The notes beneath the pieces are model-generated. The model saw only the letters and a list, made by a program, of their open reading frames with translations. It was not told where the DNA came from and did not search any database. A stretch of DNA of 64,000 nt from Ficedula albicollis (lineage: Eukaryota; Chordata; Aves; Passeriformes; Muscicapidae): NCBI RefSeq assembly GCF_000247815.1, contig NC_021677.1, positions 42,258,864-42,322,863 on the forward strand, read 5' to 3'. Below, piece by piece: positions 36,701 through 49,174 of the stretch. The translations under genes and the position numbers were made by a program. Numbering within the stretch: position 1 is the first letter of the stretch; every line of letters begins with the position of its first letter.

Positions 36701-37207
36701 CATCTGCATAGATTCTGCTGCAGGTCTACATTTAGACAATCACACAAGAAAATTTAGCATTTTGAAAGATGGAGAATGCAGCTGTTTCCTGTCATTATGT
36801 TTCACATTTACTGAAGTCAGCAGTTACTCTTTTCCAAGCAGTGCCTTTCAACAATAAACTAGGCAAATGCTTCCAATAGAACCTCCTGCTGACTTCTGTT
36901 TAATTTAAATATATATATTGCAGCAGCAAATACAGCAATAACATGGAATATAAAACCCATTAACACATACTCTAAAAATTGTATGTAAGTGTAGAAAGAA
37001 GAGGAAAGAAGATTCATTTCTGCTGATTACTCATTGCTGTATTTAGGATTATTTTTTGTATGTTGGAGGAGCATGCAGTATATATTTTTATATGTAATAA
37101 ATGGAGTTCTCACTTTTCAGGCACACTAGAACTCCATCCTAATTGGAATTGGAGTGAGTGAATCAATAATTGATGCTTACACCAAATCCAGAGGCATGCT
37201 TAGAGCA

Positions 37208-38271
37208 TTATAGATAGCAAGTGAATTTCAAGACAATGGTCTTTATTTTCAGATCAGTAGACAATTCAGGGAGATGAGTGTTTAAAACAGGAGACTGTGA
37301 GTGGTTCCTTGGTGAAGAGACCTACTGAAGCACAAATCTTAGCACCTGATGGCACCAGGTAGCTAACAAGAACCGTGCCATTCTTTTCTGAGGAGTCTCT
37401 CCCTTAGTGCTGGGGACCACTCCGTGAGAGAGACACAGTGTGCAGGGATTTTTCTGGATCTAAATAAGAAGCTCAAAAAAAAATGGTGTAATGAAATAGA
37501 AACTGTAATAAGGTGTAATACAAAGAAGAATATAGATAGTGAGTAAATTTTTTGTCACTTCAGAGTCCTAGAGTCCAGCTTTTATGCTCCATCAAATGGA
37601 CCTTGGCTAATCATCTACCTTGAATGGATTTTCCTTGTCCTTCCCCTGCTGTAGTACCTTTTATTCAGTGTAGCAAAGGGAATCACCTTTTCCTGATGGG
37701 TTAGGGTGTTATTTCTGTTCTAACATCCCATAGCACAGCTTATAGATAGCAAGTGAATTTCAAGACAATGGTCTTTATTTTCAGATCAGTAGACAATTCA
37801 GGGAGATGAGTGTTTAAAACAGGAGACTGTGAGTGGTTCCTTGGTGAAGAGACCTACTGAAGCACAAATCTTAGCACCTGATGGCACCAGGTAGCTAACA
37901 AGAACCATGCCATTCTTTTCTGAGGAGTCTCTCCCTTAGTGCTGGGGACCACTCCGTGAGAGAGACACAGTGTGCAGGGATTTTTCTGGATCTAAATAAG
38001 AAGCTCAAAAAAAAATGGTGTAATGAAATAGAAACTGTAATAAGGTGTAATACAAAGAAGAATATAGATAGTGAGTAAATTTTTTGTCACTTCAGAGTCC
38101 TAGAGTCCAGCTTTTATGCTCCATCAAATGGACCTTGGCTAATCATCTACCTTGAATGGATTTTCCTTGTCCTTCCCCTGCTGTAGTACCTTTTATTCAG
38201 TGTAGCAAAGGGAATCACCTTTTCCTGATGGGTTAGGGTGTTATTTCTGTTCTAACATCCCATAGTACAGC
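37208..38271. repeat. 532-bp tandem duplication
   Basis: Copies at 37208-37739 and 37740-38271 start TTATAGATAGCAAGTG and end ATAG(C/T)ACAGC. I find two differences (GAACCGTGCC/GAACCATGCC and ATAGCACAG/ATAGTACAG). No transposon features or terminal repeats are seen. Confidence 0.96.
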
Positions 38272-38503
38272 TTGGCACAGGGCACTCCAGCAGGCTCTTG
38301 CAATGACTGCTGTTGTTGTATGGGCTTCTGGAGCGCCAAGTACAAGGACTTGGCACAGGGCACTCCAGCAGGCTCTTGCAGTGACTGCTGTTGTTGTATG
38401 GGCTTCTGGAGCCCCAAGTACAAGGCTTGGCACAGGGCACTCCAGCAGGCTCTTGCAATGACTGCTGTTGTTGTATGGGCTTCTGGAGCGCCAAGTACAA
38501 GGA
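38271..38503. repeat. Minisatellite, three copies of about 78 bp
   Basis: Copies at 38271-38348, 38349-38425 and 38426-38503 start CTTGGCACAGGGCACTCC and contain TGCTGTTGTTGTATGGG. They differ at a few bases (GCAATGACT/GCAGTGACT, GCGCCAAG/GCCCCAAG). The array starts where the 532-bp duplication ends. Confidence 0.95.
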
Positions 38504-41500
38504 TCCACACAACAGACATGGTCTACTCAAGTTCACTAACTCCTTGAACATGCAAGGCTTTTCTGCAAGGCTGCCAATACAGAACCAACTTCCAAATTAA
38601 TGCTATCTAAATCCTGTAATAAACTTAGATTTTATTCTGTATTAGCTATAATCAGTATTGAGAAAGAAAGTAGGCGTTTTATCCCTCTGCCTCGCTCTGT
38701 TTCTCAAGAACAGATGTATATTCTCAGGAATGTTGGTGAAGTGTGTAACATTGCATAATCTGGATTCAGTGGTGAAATGCTAGTAATTCTACTTAGATCT
38801 TCCAACAAAGAGGTACCATGACAATACAATAACTGGGGTACTGGGTGAAGCCTGCTAGAGGTGCCTTTGAATGCAGAAAATGACACCTCTTGATTTTTCT
38901 GGGAGATCTTGCAGAGGGATGTAATATGGCATTTGTGCCTTGGGTTGCTGTGATGCAGCACAAAGGGTGTTGGCATAAGGCACTAGTAAGTGCCAGGTGT
39001 AACCAGGTAAATGAGTATTCCTTGCCCTCCAAGCCTGCACGAGCTGCTTCTTCAGAGCTCAGGGGGTGTCCTCTGAGGCCAGTGATGCAGGATGTCCTTG
39101 TTCCCTTGTATGACCTGACACCCCAGTTGTGAGCAGGGAAGGGCTCAGGCATCCCAGGGCTCAACCAGTGGCACATTGTCTCTCTTCCTGCCTCGTGTAA
39201 GATTGAGAAGTGGGAATGGGGAGTTTTCCGCTATGTAGCTTTGCCTTCAGTTCTAAAGCTTCTAACATTTTCTAGACTAGGCTGAACAGGAATAAGCAAT
39301 GCTGACAGTGAGAGTCAGATGGGTTTGAAGAAGGGATCCACTTCTCTCTCCACTCTTGCTTGACTAGGCTAGTTACATCATTCTGTGGCTCCAACCTTTT
39401 CAGATTGCTCTGAGAGGAATATTAACATCCTCTAATAACTCTGTCAGACATATCAAGGGATTTGTTTTATTAATTCCAAGACTGGGTACAGCAAATAGAT
39501 TATAACTTGGGCCATTTCATAAGCTTAACAAACATTTCTCTGCTTACTTATCGTTTCTCCCCCAACCCAAATCTCCTTGGGTTAACTCCTTTTTCTGTTC
39601 TTTGTGTTACTTCTTATTGAATATTCTCATTGATGTATATGTCATAGGAAATATGCCCAAAGTTCATTTTCATCTGTCATTCTTTAGATGATAAGAAAGG
39701 AATAGAGGCAGCACAATTTACAATGGATTTGGCAGTAGTAAATGCCTTTTGTAGCTGTCATGGTGATGTCCTGAGAACAGGACAAAGATGAAAATCCTTA
39801 GCATGTGTGCAGGTCCTTCCTCAACAGAACAGGAGGAGAGGTACTCTCCTTCTGTGGAACATGGTGGGTAATGCCTGGGTTTCCAGTCTCTGTATCAGCC
39901 GTGCAGGTGATGTGGACAAGGGTAAAACACCATGAGCCTGGTTTCAGTGCTTTGAGCAGATTGCAGACTGCCAGCAATGAAACTAGTTTTAGCTTCTTGG
40001 CTCATCTGGCTAGTTCACTTTTTAGTTTAAGTTTGCAAGACTGCTCAAAAATAGGTTAATTTTCATGGTGGTTATCTTAGCAAAGTTCACTGTTGTGCAC
40101 TGGCATCATCAAGCTCTTGGTTATCTTTATGTCCTGCTGACCTTGTGGCAGTATTGCCTTTGCTGGATCCGAGAGGTCAGAGAAGAAGTAGCTATGTAGG
40201 TGAATCCAGGGAAGGAATTCCTGACAGGGAGGGTATTTCATTTAGGGACACTCATCCAATTCCCATCCTTTCCTGATGCCTAAATCAATTAAAACAAGAA
40301 GAGCATTGGAGAGAAACTGACTCCTGTGTCCCTAAGATCTCTTGTGTGTCACCTCCAGCTTACAAGAATAAGTCTTGCTATGACGTGATGCAGCCACTGA
40401 AATGTCACATTAATTGATTTAGTTCTTGTTAAAGTCAAGTGAAAATTTGGCTTGTAATGGCAAGGTAGTTTCAATTGTAATTAAAACATGAGGAAGCAAC
40501 TGCCCTTGGGAATGTTGCAAACAGTTATTGAAAGGCTTTTCAAGGTGTGTGAGACTTTTCACCATGAACAGAAATCTGAATGAGGATAGGAGTTTCTAGC
40601 TGTAAGTGTGTGCATGGAAGCAGATACAGAGATGCCTTGGTAATGATATCTAAGTGTGATGTAGAAGTATGCCTGTAGGCTTTTAGAAGGCCACAGGTTC
40701 TTATTTCATCCATGCTGGGAAGTAGAGAAATCATCTTCCTCTCTTTACCTAAAAAAAATTTAAAAACAACTTTCTATGTGACCATGGCACCATTCCTAAT
40801 ATATAAATGCCTTACAATTTGTGGTCCCAAATATTGTGGCTAAAGACTGGAAAGTAATTTAGTCCCCCCCTTTTTTTTTTTTCCCTTTGTGAGTGGCCAC
40901 TTAGGTGGAAAATCGTTGTGATTTCCCACATGTAACACAATGAACCATATGGCGATTTTTGCTGTTTGCATGGAACGTTGAATGACAAATGGTAGTGCTT
41001 GTGGAGGAGACAGTGTACTGTGTGTGCCTGACTTGGGCATGTGCCATCAAGAATGTCCAGTTATTCTGTAACATACTTTGTTCTCTGGACACAGGGGCTA
41101 TAGCTTGTTCTTGGCCCAAGCATTTCAAGTGAGTTCTAAGGCAGATAAATGTCCTTTGTAGGACTGCAGGCATGATGCTGCTAAACAGAAAGAGAAGAAG
41201 GGGCCTGGATCTGTACCAGCCTCTGGTGAGGTACCAGGACTGCCAGAGCAGTAGGGTGATCTTAGTCTGATTTATTCAAACATCGTCTGCATTTCTTGCT
41301 CAAACTTGTCAGTCTGTGTTTCTGATGGGAATAATAGCTTTGTTCTCAGGGGAATTTTGGCCATATTGGTATTTATGTGAGGGAAGGACTTTTGATGGGT
41401 TTAGACCTGTGCTAAAATATGCTAGTTATACAAATGGCCTGGTACAACTTACTCCAGGATAAACTTTAAAACTGGTCATGATGCAAGATAACTTTGGTGC

Positions 41501-42025
41501 CTTTTTCACTATAGGTGAAAAACACAGCTGCCATCTGCAGAGGGTGTTGATGGACTAGCATTCTTCAGTATAGAAAAGAAGTGGCTGAAGCAGGAGGTGA
41601 AGTAGATATTTATAATCAGGAATGCTGTGGTGATGCTGAATAGAGAATGCTTATTCATGTATTTTATAAATCAACAGTTTGGGGATGCCCAGTTGCAGGT
41701 TTTAAGTGAACAAAGAAAACCAGTTTCAGGCCACATCAGTTTCTTTTCTGGTTCCAGAAGAGATCTGACAAATTCAAGGAGGGGGGAGTCCATCAAGGAG
41801 TGAGATCAGCATTTTGACTGTGATGCAACCTCCACCAGTCTCATTGCTGGAAGTTGTTGATAATGTACTGTGATTTTTCTTAGCTCCTTTGACTCTTCCC
41901 TGAGTACCTGTGCCTGCTGTCAGTCTTGACTTTGGTGTCTGCCCTGCTCCATACTGAAGCTGCTGGCTTATGATGGCGGATACTACTCATGGGATCGTCC
42001 GGGTAGAGTGTGTTTTGAATTAGAA

Positions 42026-42365
42026 TAATAAAATCATAGAAAATGGGATTGAAAAAGGTCACAAAGGCCAACTAGTCTTTCCAAGGCAAGATCAGGTGAA
42101 TCTGAAAAATTAATGAGATATACTTGTCTAGTCTTTTCTTAATAGTCTTTAATGCCTTTGGCAAGCTCTCAGTGGGCCAAAGTAGTCCAGAGCACCACTA
42201 TCCTGTTCCTACCAAATTTTTCTGACATTAAGCCAAAACTTCTCTTTCATCATCATAAGTTTTTTCTCATTCTATCTGTGGTGAATACAAGGGACACTTG
42301 TTTTTTTCTGCTTGCATCTTCCCTTCAGAAGTTATACAGTTATGTATCTTTGTATTCCCCACAAA
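42026..42365 (-). mobile_element. Old, diverged CR1-like LINE fragment
   Basis: The left edge (AATAATAAAATCATAGAAAA) and the following AAAGGCCAACTAGTCTTTCC and CTTGTCTAGTCTTTTC resemble the antisense 3' end of older amniote CR1 families. The rest is strongly diverged with small gaps. The call rests on resemblance at a few places only. Confidence 0.5.
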
Positions 42366-44555
42366 ACTGGGAACATAGATGGCTGAATGTAGATGCATGA
42401 GGGTGTTGTGCAAAATAGCAGGGAGCAAATCCTCTATTTTGTCCAGTGCCCAGACACCTAGGATGAAACATAAAGAAGTTTCCTCCTGGAGTGCTCGGGC
42501 ACTGTATCTAGGCAGCTTAAGTAAAAATCAACAGATTGTTTGGAGGGCACAGAGTAATTAAATTCCAGTTGGATTTTTGCTAGTAGTGGGCTACAGATCT
42601 ATTGACTTTTACCCCGGCAATGTAGCCCAAGGCCTGAGGAATGTACATGAGCATATTTGTTAGGATGTGTGGGAGATGATGGTACTCTCACTGAAAGCTG
42701 TGAAATCAGCAAAGCAACTTTATCTAAGAATAGTAATGAATCAGAGTTAATTAGAGGGATTATTAGGAATTAGTTCCTCTAAGATTTTTTTTTCTTACTG
42801 GAGCTAAGTAACTCTGTGCATTGGTTTCTGAAAGCAGCAAGCACACTTAATCAACCCATACCATGTTGATATGAAAGCCCTTTTCTATATGGCCACACCA
42901 CAGTAGCAAAACCATAGTGGTTTGTAAACCACTATGCACTTGCTCTGCCTGAGTATCTTGGTTGCCTAAGAGGACAATGCTTGGCCCCTTAAGGTAAAGG
43001 ATCAATTTTGCTTAGTAGAAAACAGTTCCACTCAAATTTCCGATGCTTTAGAAGGTGACCTACTCGGGCATAGTTTGGTTGACCTCACATTTGACCCCAT
43101 GGAGAGGGTAGGCTGCCCACAGCATTAATGTGCACAGTACAGAGAAAAGGATGGGCAGCCTCAAATCACTGTAATTCAAATACGATTTGAAACCAGATAA
43201 GTTTTGAAATCAAATCCCTTCACCTCATTTAAATCATGAGTGCTTTAAAGCCACACAGCACTTTCAGTAGAATCAGCGAAGTTTTTCTGCCTCTTTCAGT
43301 AATTCTTGTTCTAACTCTGACATGCTAAACTGCTGTATGGCTTCCTATAAACTGTTAAACATCTGTCTCTTTCACTTCAGAGCTGGCTGCTTTTCAGTAC
43401 TGGATGAATGAGTCCTATATTCACAGCTAATAAGTGCTTTGGGATCCCAAGTATTAGCTGTGCAAAGGCACAAATGTATGCAGTTCTATGCAATGTATCA
43501 AGTGAATACTATTCCCAAGAGGCTGGCAGCCTAAGAGATCCCATAGGACAAAGAACACAGAGAAATGTAATTGATTGTAATGAACTTGTTTGTGTATGTG
43601 TCACCACTTATCTCTACTGAATAAAATCAGAAGTGTTCAACACTCCATTAACACAAATTACAGGGTCCTATTCTTCTGGAGTGAGACAATAAGGCCTACA
43701 CCTGCTAGTACTGGGAAGTTCTTCATGATTCCAGTGTGTTGCTCAGTGACAGACATCACAGGCTGGAGTGGTCTTGGATTTGTTTCAGTATCCTAAACAT
43801 TTAGTAAATTAAGTATTTAGCAAATTAATCCCATTTGAATCATTGGTAGGACACCAGGGATGCATCCTACTACCATTGTAAAACAAAAGATGTGAAATAA
43901 ATATGAAGGATTAAAATCATGACACTCTTAAAGTAATTTTCAAGTCTTTTATGGATTCAATGGAGCCAAGATTTTAACTTAGTTAACCATAAATACAGCA
44001 ATCCTCAAAGTGTCTTGTCCAGTGTGAGCACTGTATCCAGGGATGTATCCAGCTAATACTTGGAGTTGATCTCATTACTGAGCCCATCTTTACCCAAGCA
44101 AATTGTTGTTATAAGGTGATTATACAGTGGAAATGCTGCTTGTTTTTGAGTTGCTGTAACTTTCCCTGATGGTTTTCAACTGCTGTGTACTGAAGAGAAA
44201 GAAGAGTCTGTAGGAGGTGAAGTAGGACCTTGTGTTTGTCTGTGCCTTAACAGGCCAGATCAGGATAGGATGAAACCACTTGCCAAATCAGCATGTGAAA
44301 TTAACACTGTTTGATGAAGTATCAAATTGGTGAAGAATTTGCTTTTGCAGTTTGAGGTGTTTCCAGCTGAATCAAAATGCAGCTCTGTGTATTGTTAAAA
44401 TGTTCCATCAGAGCTCAGTTAAGAGGAACTGGTGACCCAGTTCTGAGTCACCAACATCTCTTACTACCACACTTCAGGAATTCAGGCTGGCTCATCATGT
44501 ATCTTTCAAATCATTTCATTGACTGCCATAAATGCATCAATCTGTGGTTGGAACA

Positions 44556-44591
44556 GTTTATATATACACACACACACATATATATATAAAC
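44556..44591. repeat. CA/TA microsatellite with perfect inverted arms
   Basis: GTTTATATATA at 44556-44566 is the exact reverse complement of TATATATAAAC at 44581-44591, with (CA)n between. The arms could form a short hairpin or cruciform. Confidence 0.85.
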
Positions 44592-46072
44592 TATGTCAAA
44601 TTAAGTGCCTGAGTTCCCAACCAGTCATGCTTTTATCACTGGAATTCTACCCATATCCATTTTCTGTATTTGCAGAATGATGAAAGCCAAATCTACTTTA
44701 GAAAAGCTTTTTTAGGAGTCAATAGCTGAATGATCCTCAGAATATGGTAAATTTTGTGTCTAAAGCTGGATTTCCTTTCATTTGGGAGTAGGTTTCCTAT
44801 GACAAAAAAAGCCTCTGAGTTTTATGGCTTTTGCACTTTTCCTCTCTCCAGTTTCTGCCTGTTCCCCAGTCCTCTCTGTACACTGCTGTTCAGAGTGAGT
44901 AACAAGAGAATGCTGGAGGGTGATGCTGGAGAACTTTAGTGCTGTTCACTTCTAGTTTCTTACTTCCACTTAGCCTAGGATGCTTCCGCCTGCCAGCTTG
45001 TTTGTGACTTGTGAATTCAGTCAGTAGCTCACAGTTTAGCTGGCAGAAGACAGGTGTCCACAGCACATCAAAGTGGGGCACAAGATTGAATGGATTGCAG
45101 AGATGGAAATGAAATTAGGTCTCTCCAAGTCAGGGTGATGAGTACTGGTAGGGCTTATGCCTTCAGAAAGTTGCTATTACTCTTGTCTTCCAGCTGGAGA
45201 GAGAAGTGTGCTGTCATGATACCTTCCCTCTTTTGATAATGTCATGTTAAAAAATGTTAGAGTGAAAACTACCTCAGATATTTCCTGTACAGGCATGGAA
45301 ATGATCTGAGCTATAATATCGTTTGCTTTGTTCCCCCTGCTCTCCTTCATCCTCCTCCTTCCTTTCCACCCCACCCAGATAGATGGCTGGGGCTGCACCA
45401 GACAAAGGCAGCAGCCCTGCTGATCCCTCTTTCAACACAGCTATTATCATCAAAGAACAAAAGCAAACACTGCTGGCTTGCAGCTCAGCCCTTTACAAAG
45501 GAGCAATAAATGGACTCTTGTGTACAGGATAAAGCCAGCTCTGCCTTGTCTTACGTTAAGAGCCGACCTTTCTGTGTTTGAACTGCTCTGAGCTGAAGGA
45601 AGTGGAGAAACCTCCAGCTACGTGGCAGTAGGTCTCATGGCCACTTAATTTTTTGTTGGCTGTGGGTTCTGCATGTTCCTTCTTTAATTGGAATGCTCTG
45701 CCTCCTCAGTCCCTGTGGCAGGGAGGAGGTCTGTGTAGGTGGAGGAAGGTAGTGCTAATGGAAGAGAGTGGGGACATAATTTAAACAGTCCTATTGTAAA
45801 CAAACCAGAAAACCAAAGAGAATTTGAAAGAACATCTCAGATGACAGGGTCTGAAGTGTCATCTCAGGTCCCCCAATCTGGTCTCACTAGCTGTGTACCA
45901 TCTCTGTCATTTGCCTTTCTTGAGGCATTAGGTGTCTCATTGTGGAGCCACCAGCCATAACGTGAGATGGGTCCCTTTTGTCAATATATGCAACAACAGT
46001 TTTAATTATGAACCGAAGTGGAGTAACATTCCACACTGCAAAAATGTGATGTGTTTCCCATAGGGACATGTG

Positions 46073-46303
46073 TTTGATATTAGGAAACGTTTTTTTCAAT
46101 GTGGTGTTTGGGCACTGGAACAGGCTCCCTAGGGAAGTGCTCACAACACCAAGCCTGACAGACCTTAAGGAACATTTGGATAAAGCTCTCAGGCACATGG
46201 TGTGGTTCTTGGGGATAGTGCTGTGCAGGGCCAGGAATTGGACTTGATGATCCCTGTGGGTCCCTTCTAACCCAGAATATACTGTGCTTTGTGATTCTGT
46301 GAC
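46073..46303 (+). mobile_element. CR1 LINE 3' fragment, sense to NRXN3
   Basis: It runs from GATATTAGGAAACG through ACTGGAACAGGCTCCC, CACCAAGCCTGACAG and TTGGACTTGATGATCCC to a terminal TTGTGATTCTGTGA. This is the order of segments at the 3' end of bird CR1 with its 8-bp terminal repeat. It is about 230 bp, 5'-truncated and moderately diverged. Confidence 0.9.
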
Positions 46304-48968
46304 TTGCATGGCAGTTTCACTTGTATACCACAGTGGTATTTATTGTAGGGTCTTTGTGAGGACTGACTGGTTATATGTAATTTTTTTTTGTCTTCGCAAA
46401 GAAAGCAGTGCTTTCTCTTGTTGTTTTAAACTAAAAAATCAAATAGTTTGACCACTTGGAAATCAGCATTTGCCAGCAGATACCACATGGGGGGGTGTCT
46501 GCAATACAAGAAACTCCTTCTGCATTTAGTGTGGGAAGTAAAACTAATGACCTGGGCTGCCATGTAGGTAAGTACTGTGAAAGTGTCACAGAGATGCAAA
46601 CAGTGACTTTAGTGGTGCAACTAGTGTATACAGAAATCCTGTTGGTGGAAACTTTGCAAAAAAAGATGCAGCAAAAAAAGCTAAGAGTTAAATCAGTCAG
46701 GATGGGAGATGCGTGCTCTTTAGGACACTGGCACAAAAAGACAGGTAAAAAGAAATCCCCTTGCTGTTACTTGCCATTGAGAAACTAAATTTTAGAGATG
46801 CTTATGCTAGCTCTTAGCACTTCATTTCCCTTTTTAACAGCTTCATGACCTGTTTAATTTTTGCACAGTTAAATAAGTATTATTTCAAGCAGTGTATCAG
46901 TTCCAGCCCACTGCCTCTTCTCTTACTTGCTTAATGTGTTTATCCCTTGCTAAGCCTTGGCTAGCTCTTTGCTTTGCCCTTTCTATCTGCTGATAGTTTT
47001 TATTTCCCACCCATCCCACAGATTTCCTGCTGGAGCAGAGACACCCTGGTGAGGCTGCCTGCTGTTCCAGGCTCCCTTGGCAGCCTGCACTGCAGCAGTG
47101 CCTGCTCCATTGTCAGGTGTGCAGGGGGGCTGAGAGGACAACATGGGTCCAGAACTTTTTACCTACTTAGAATAGAATTTCAAGCAGATTCTGGATTATC
47201 AGAAACATTTGCAGTGCTTTATGGTGGTCACTTCTACCTCTTCTGAGATATGAGATCATCTCTGCCACATATTTTTCCCAAGCAGCACATCAAAACAAGA
47301 CTGCTCCTTGCAGTGGACTTGTAAATTCTTTGTCATCATGTTCACACTCTGGAGTGGTGTTTAAGTCTCTGCTCTTTCCTTCTGCCCCTGCTATCACCTT
47401 ATTTTGCTTTCCCTCCTCAGTGCATGCATTGCTACCTGACACTTGTTTTCACTGCCTACCTAACAGTAATTACTTTCAGGTAAATTTTCAGTGCTTGGTG
47501 TCATTCTAGGCCTGCAAACCAAGACACTGGTTCTTAGATGCAATTATGGGCTAAAAGAGAAAAGGCAGAAAATAATCCACATCAGATCTGCCATATAAGT
47601 TTAGTAAAAACTATGGAATTTAAATGAATTGATGCAACAGTCCCTCCCCTCTTCATGCATTGTTCTATTTGGGTTGTTACCTCCTTAGGAAAGGACAGCT
47701 GGATATATGTATGATGTTCCACAGAGACTTTTCCTCTAATGGTTTTGGAACCATTACAAAGTGATAAGCAAAAAGCAGCATGCATAGGGCTCACTCACCA
47801 CTGAATTGTGTCTCTGGAGAACAAGTGGCACCAGTTTCACAGGAACACAGTGGGTTTGAACAGGAAGGTGGAACACTGATGGAAACTGGAGGGCACACTG
47901 GGAGAAGAATATAGCCTTAGACCTCAGTGTGAAGCCAATGCACTCAGTATGTCATGCTCCTAGATTTGTGGCAGAAGTATTTTGGGATCTGTAGTCTAAA
48001 TCATTAATGCATTTCTTTGAAGCCTTACTGGAGAGGTGATAACTCCACCAGTCCAACTCCTGGACAAGGGCACAAGCTTCCAGGGGAGAATGCTGTCTAT
48101 GGACCTCTATGGACCTGGCCTCCCTGCTTCCTCAAGCAAGTTGTTTTTGTTTTTTTGTTTCCTGAAGGGCTGCCTTGTAAGGAAAGTGTTGATCTAATCC
48201 TGTGAGATTTCAGGGGATTCTCCCTCTTTGTATTATGACAAATTTAGCTATTCAGAGCAAGACTAAACTTGGGATGCTAAAAAAGTTATGAGAAGCATTT
48301 TTTGAAAGTACTTTCTTTGGGATTGGTGGGCTCTCCCCAAAACAGACACTACATTTAAATATGTGCCTTCTCTGTTATCAATACTATGAATTTCATAGTC
48401 TTGTTCCTCCCCTTTTAAAGGACTTACTTATTTTGAGATTTGTGTGATTGATTCTGAAAAGTGGTCTTATGCCACAGAGAGAAAAAGTACCAAATGTATT
48501 TTTTTTTTTTAAATTTAGCATCTTGTGAAAGACAATATGTGGGATGTGCAGAGCTCTGGCACACTCCTTGCCCACCTCTACTACTGTCTGCAATGAAGGA
48601 TATTTTTTGGGAAATAATGGGCCGAAAGAATGAAAAGGAATGGGTTCTCTTTTAGACTTTGGGACTGTGTTGTATGTCTTATACCATAAATTCACATGGC
48701 CCCTTATAAAAGGGGAGCAGGTTCTTTTCTATTTTTCTGGAAACTTGCTTGAATTTATGTGCTGTAGAAGCCTTCTGCAGGCAGGTTGGTTTTTGTTTCT
48801 CTCTTTTGCATTTGTGTGTGTGAAAAACAGAGAATATTTTAACTAATATTCTTGCAGGAGCTGATGTGGCTTGGTTCTATCTGATTCCAGGAACTCTCTC
48901 TCCGGACAGATATGATGGTGGACTCACTTTTACATGCACAGTGGAGAGGGAGCCAGTGCCTCCTCCCT

Positions 48969-49037
48969 TGCATGGCAGCGTGCTTGGATGCAGATGGGTG
49001 GCCTTCAAACAAACCTAATTACTTCTGGTTTTGCATG
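48969..49037 (+). promoter_or_regulatory. Two TGCATG (RBFOX-type) motifs upstream of the 18-nt exon
   Basis: TGCATG occurs at 48969-48974 and 49032-49037, about 190 and 120 nt before the exon at 49157. RBFOX proteins bind (T)GCATG, and upstream sites usually favour exon skipping. Whether these sites are used is inference. Confidence 0.4.
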
Positions 49038-49080
49038 AAATTGATTTCCATGCAAGGATGCTGCATTGCTGTGTGCATCT

Positions 49081-49156
49081 CTAATGGCTTTTTTTTCTCT
49101 TCTCTTTCTTTCTCTTTCTTTTCTCCCTCCTGCTTGCCATGAACACACCTCGACAG
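49081..49156 (+). promoter_or_regulatory. Splice acceptor of the 18-nt SS1 microexon, with distant branch point
   Basis: CTAAT (branch A about 49084) is followed by a pyrimidine tract rich in CTTTCT and TTCTCTTTC, then CTGCTTGCC and CCTCGACAG. No AG occurs between 49085 and the splice site at 49155-49156, so the AG-exclusion zone is about 70 nt. The tract offers multiple PTB-type sites, and the TGC motifs before the AG resemble those described upstream of SRRM4-dependent neural microexons. Confidence 0.7.
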
Positions 49157-49174
49157 ATGTCAACCATATTCCAG
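49157..49174 (+). CDS. NRXN3: NRXN3 SS1 microexon a, 18 nt (DVNHIP)
   Basis: ATGTCAACCATATTCCAG between CGACAG and GTAAGTG. Joined to the phase-1 G of the preceding exon it reads GAT GTC AAC CAT ATT CCA with one base left, giving DVNHIP and then G from the next exon. The human neurexin-3 protein, as I remember it, has DVSQDP before GLSHLMMSEQ at this place, so position, length and phase agree while the residues vary. It lies just after EGF-A in the alternatively spliced SS1 segment. Being 18 nt and symmetric (phase 1-1), it can be skipped without changing the frame. Confidence 0.88.

Larger units (their letters stand above)
15831..49156 (+). other. NRXN3: NRXN3 intron between EGF-A exon and first SS1 microexon (33.3 kb)
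   Basis: Begins GTAAGAG and ends CCTCGACAG. It contains a CA/TA microsatellite, three CR1 fragments (29530-30755 minus, 42026-42365 minus, 46073-46303 plus) and local duplications. The remaining stretches (about 16.9-21.9, 22.4-28.6, 30.8-37.2, 38.5-42.0, 42.4-46.0 and 46.3-48.9 kb) show no exon, RNA gene or transposon I can support. Confidence 0.9.

Noticed and set aside
38233..38551. Repetitive open frames of about 90-100 codons on both strands
   Set aside because: They come from the 78-bp minisatellite. A unit length divisible or nearly divisible by three keeps frames open in both directions.
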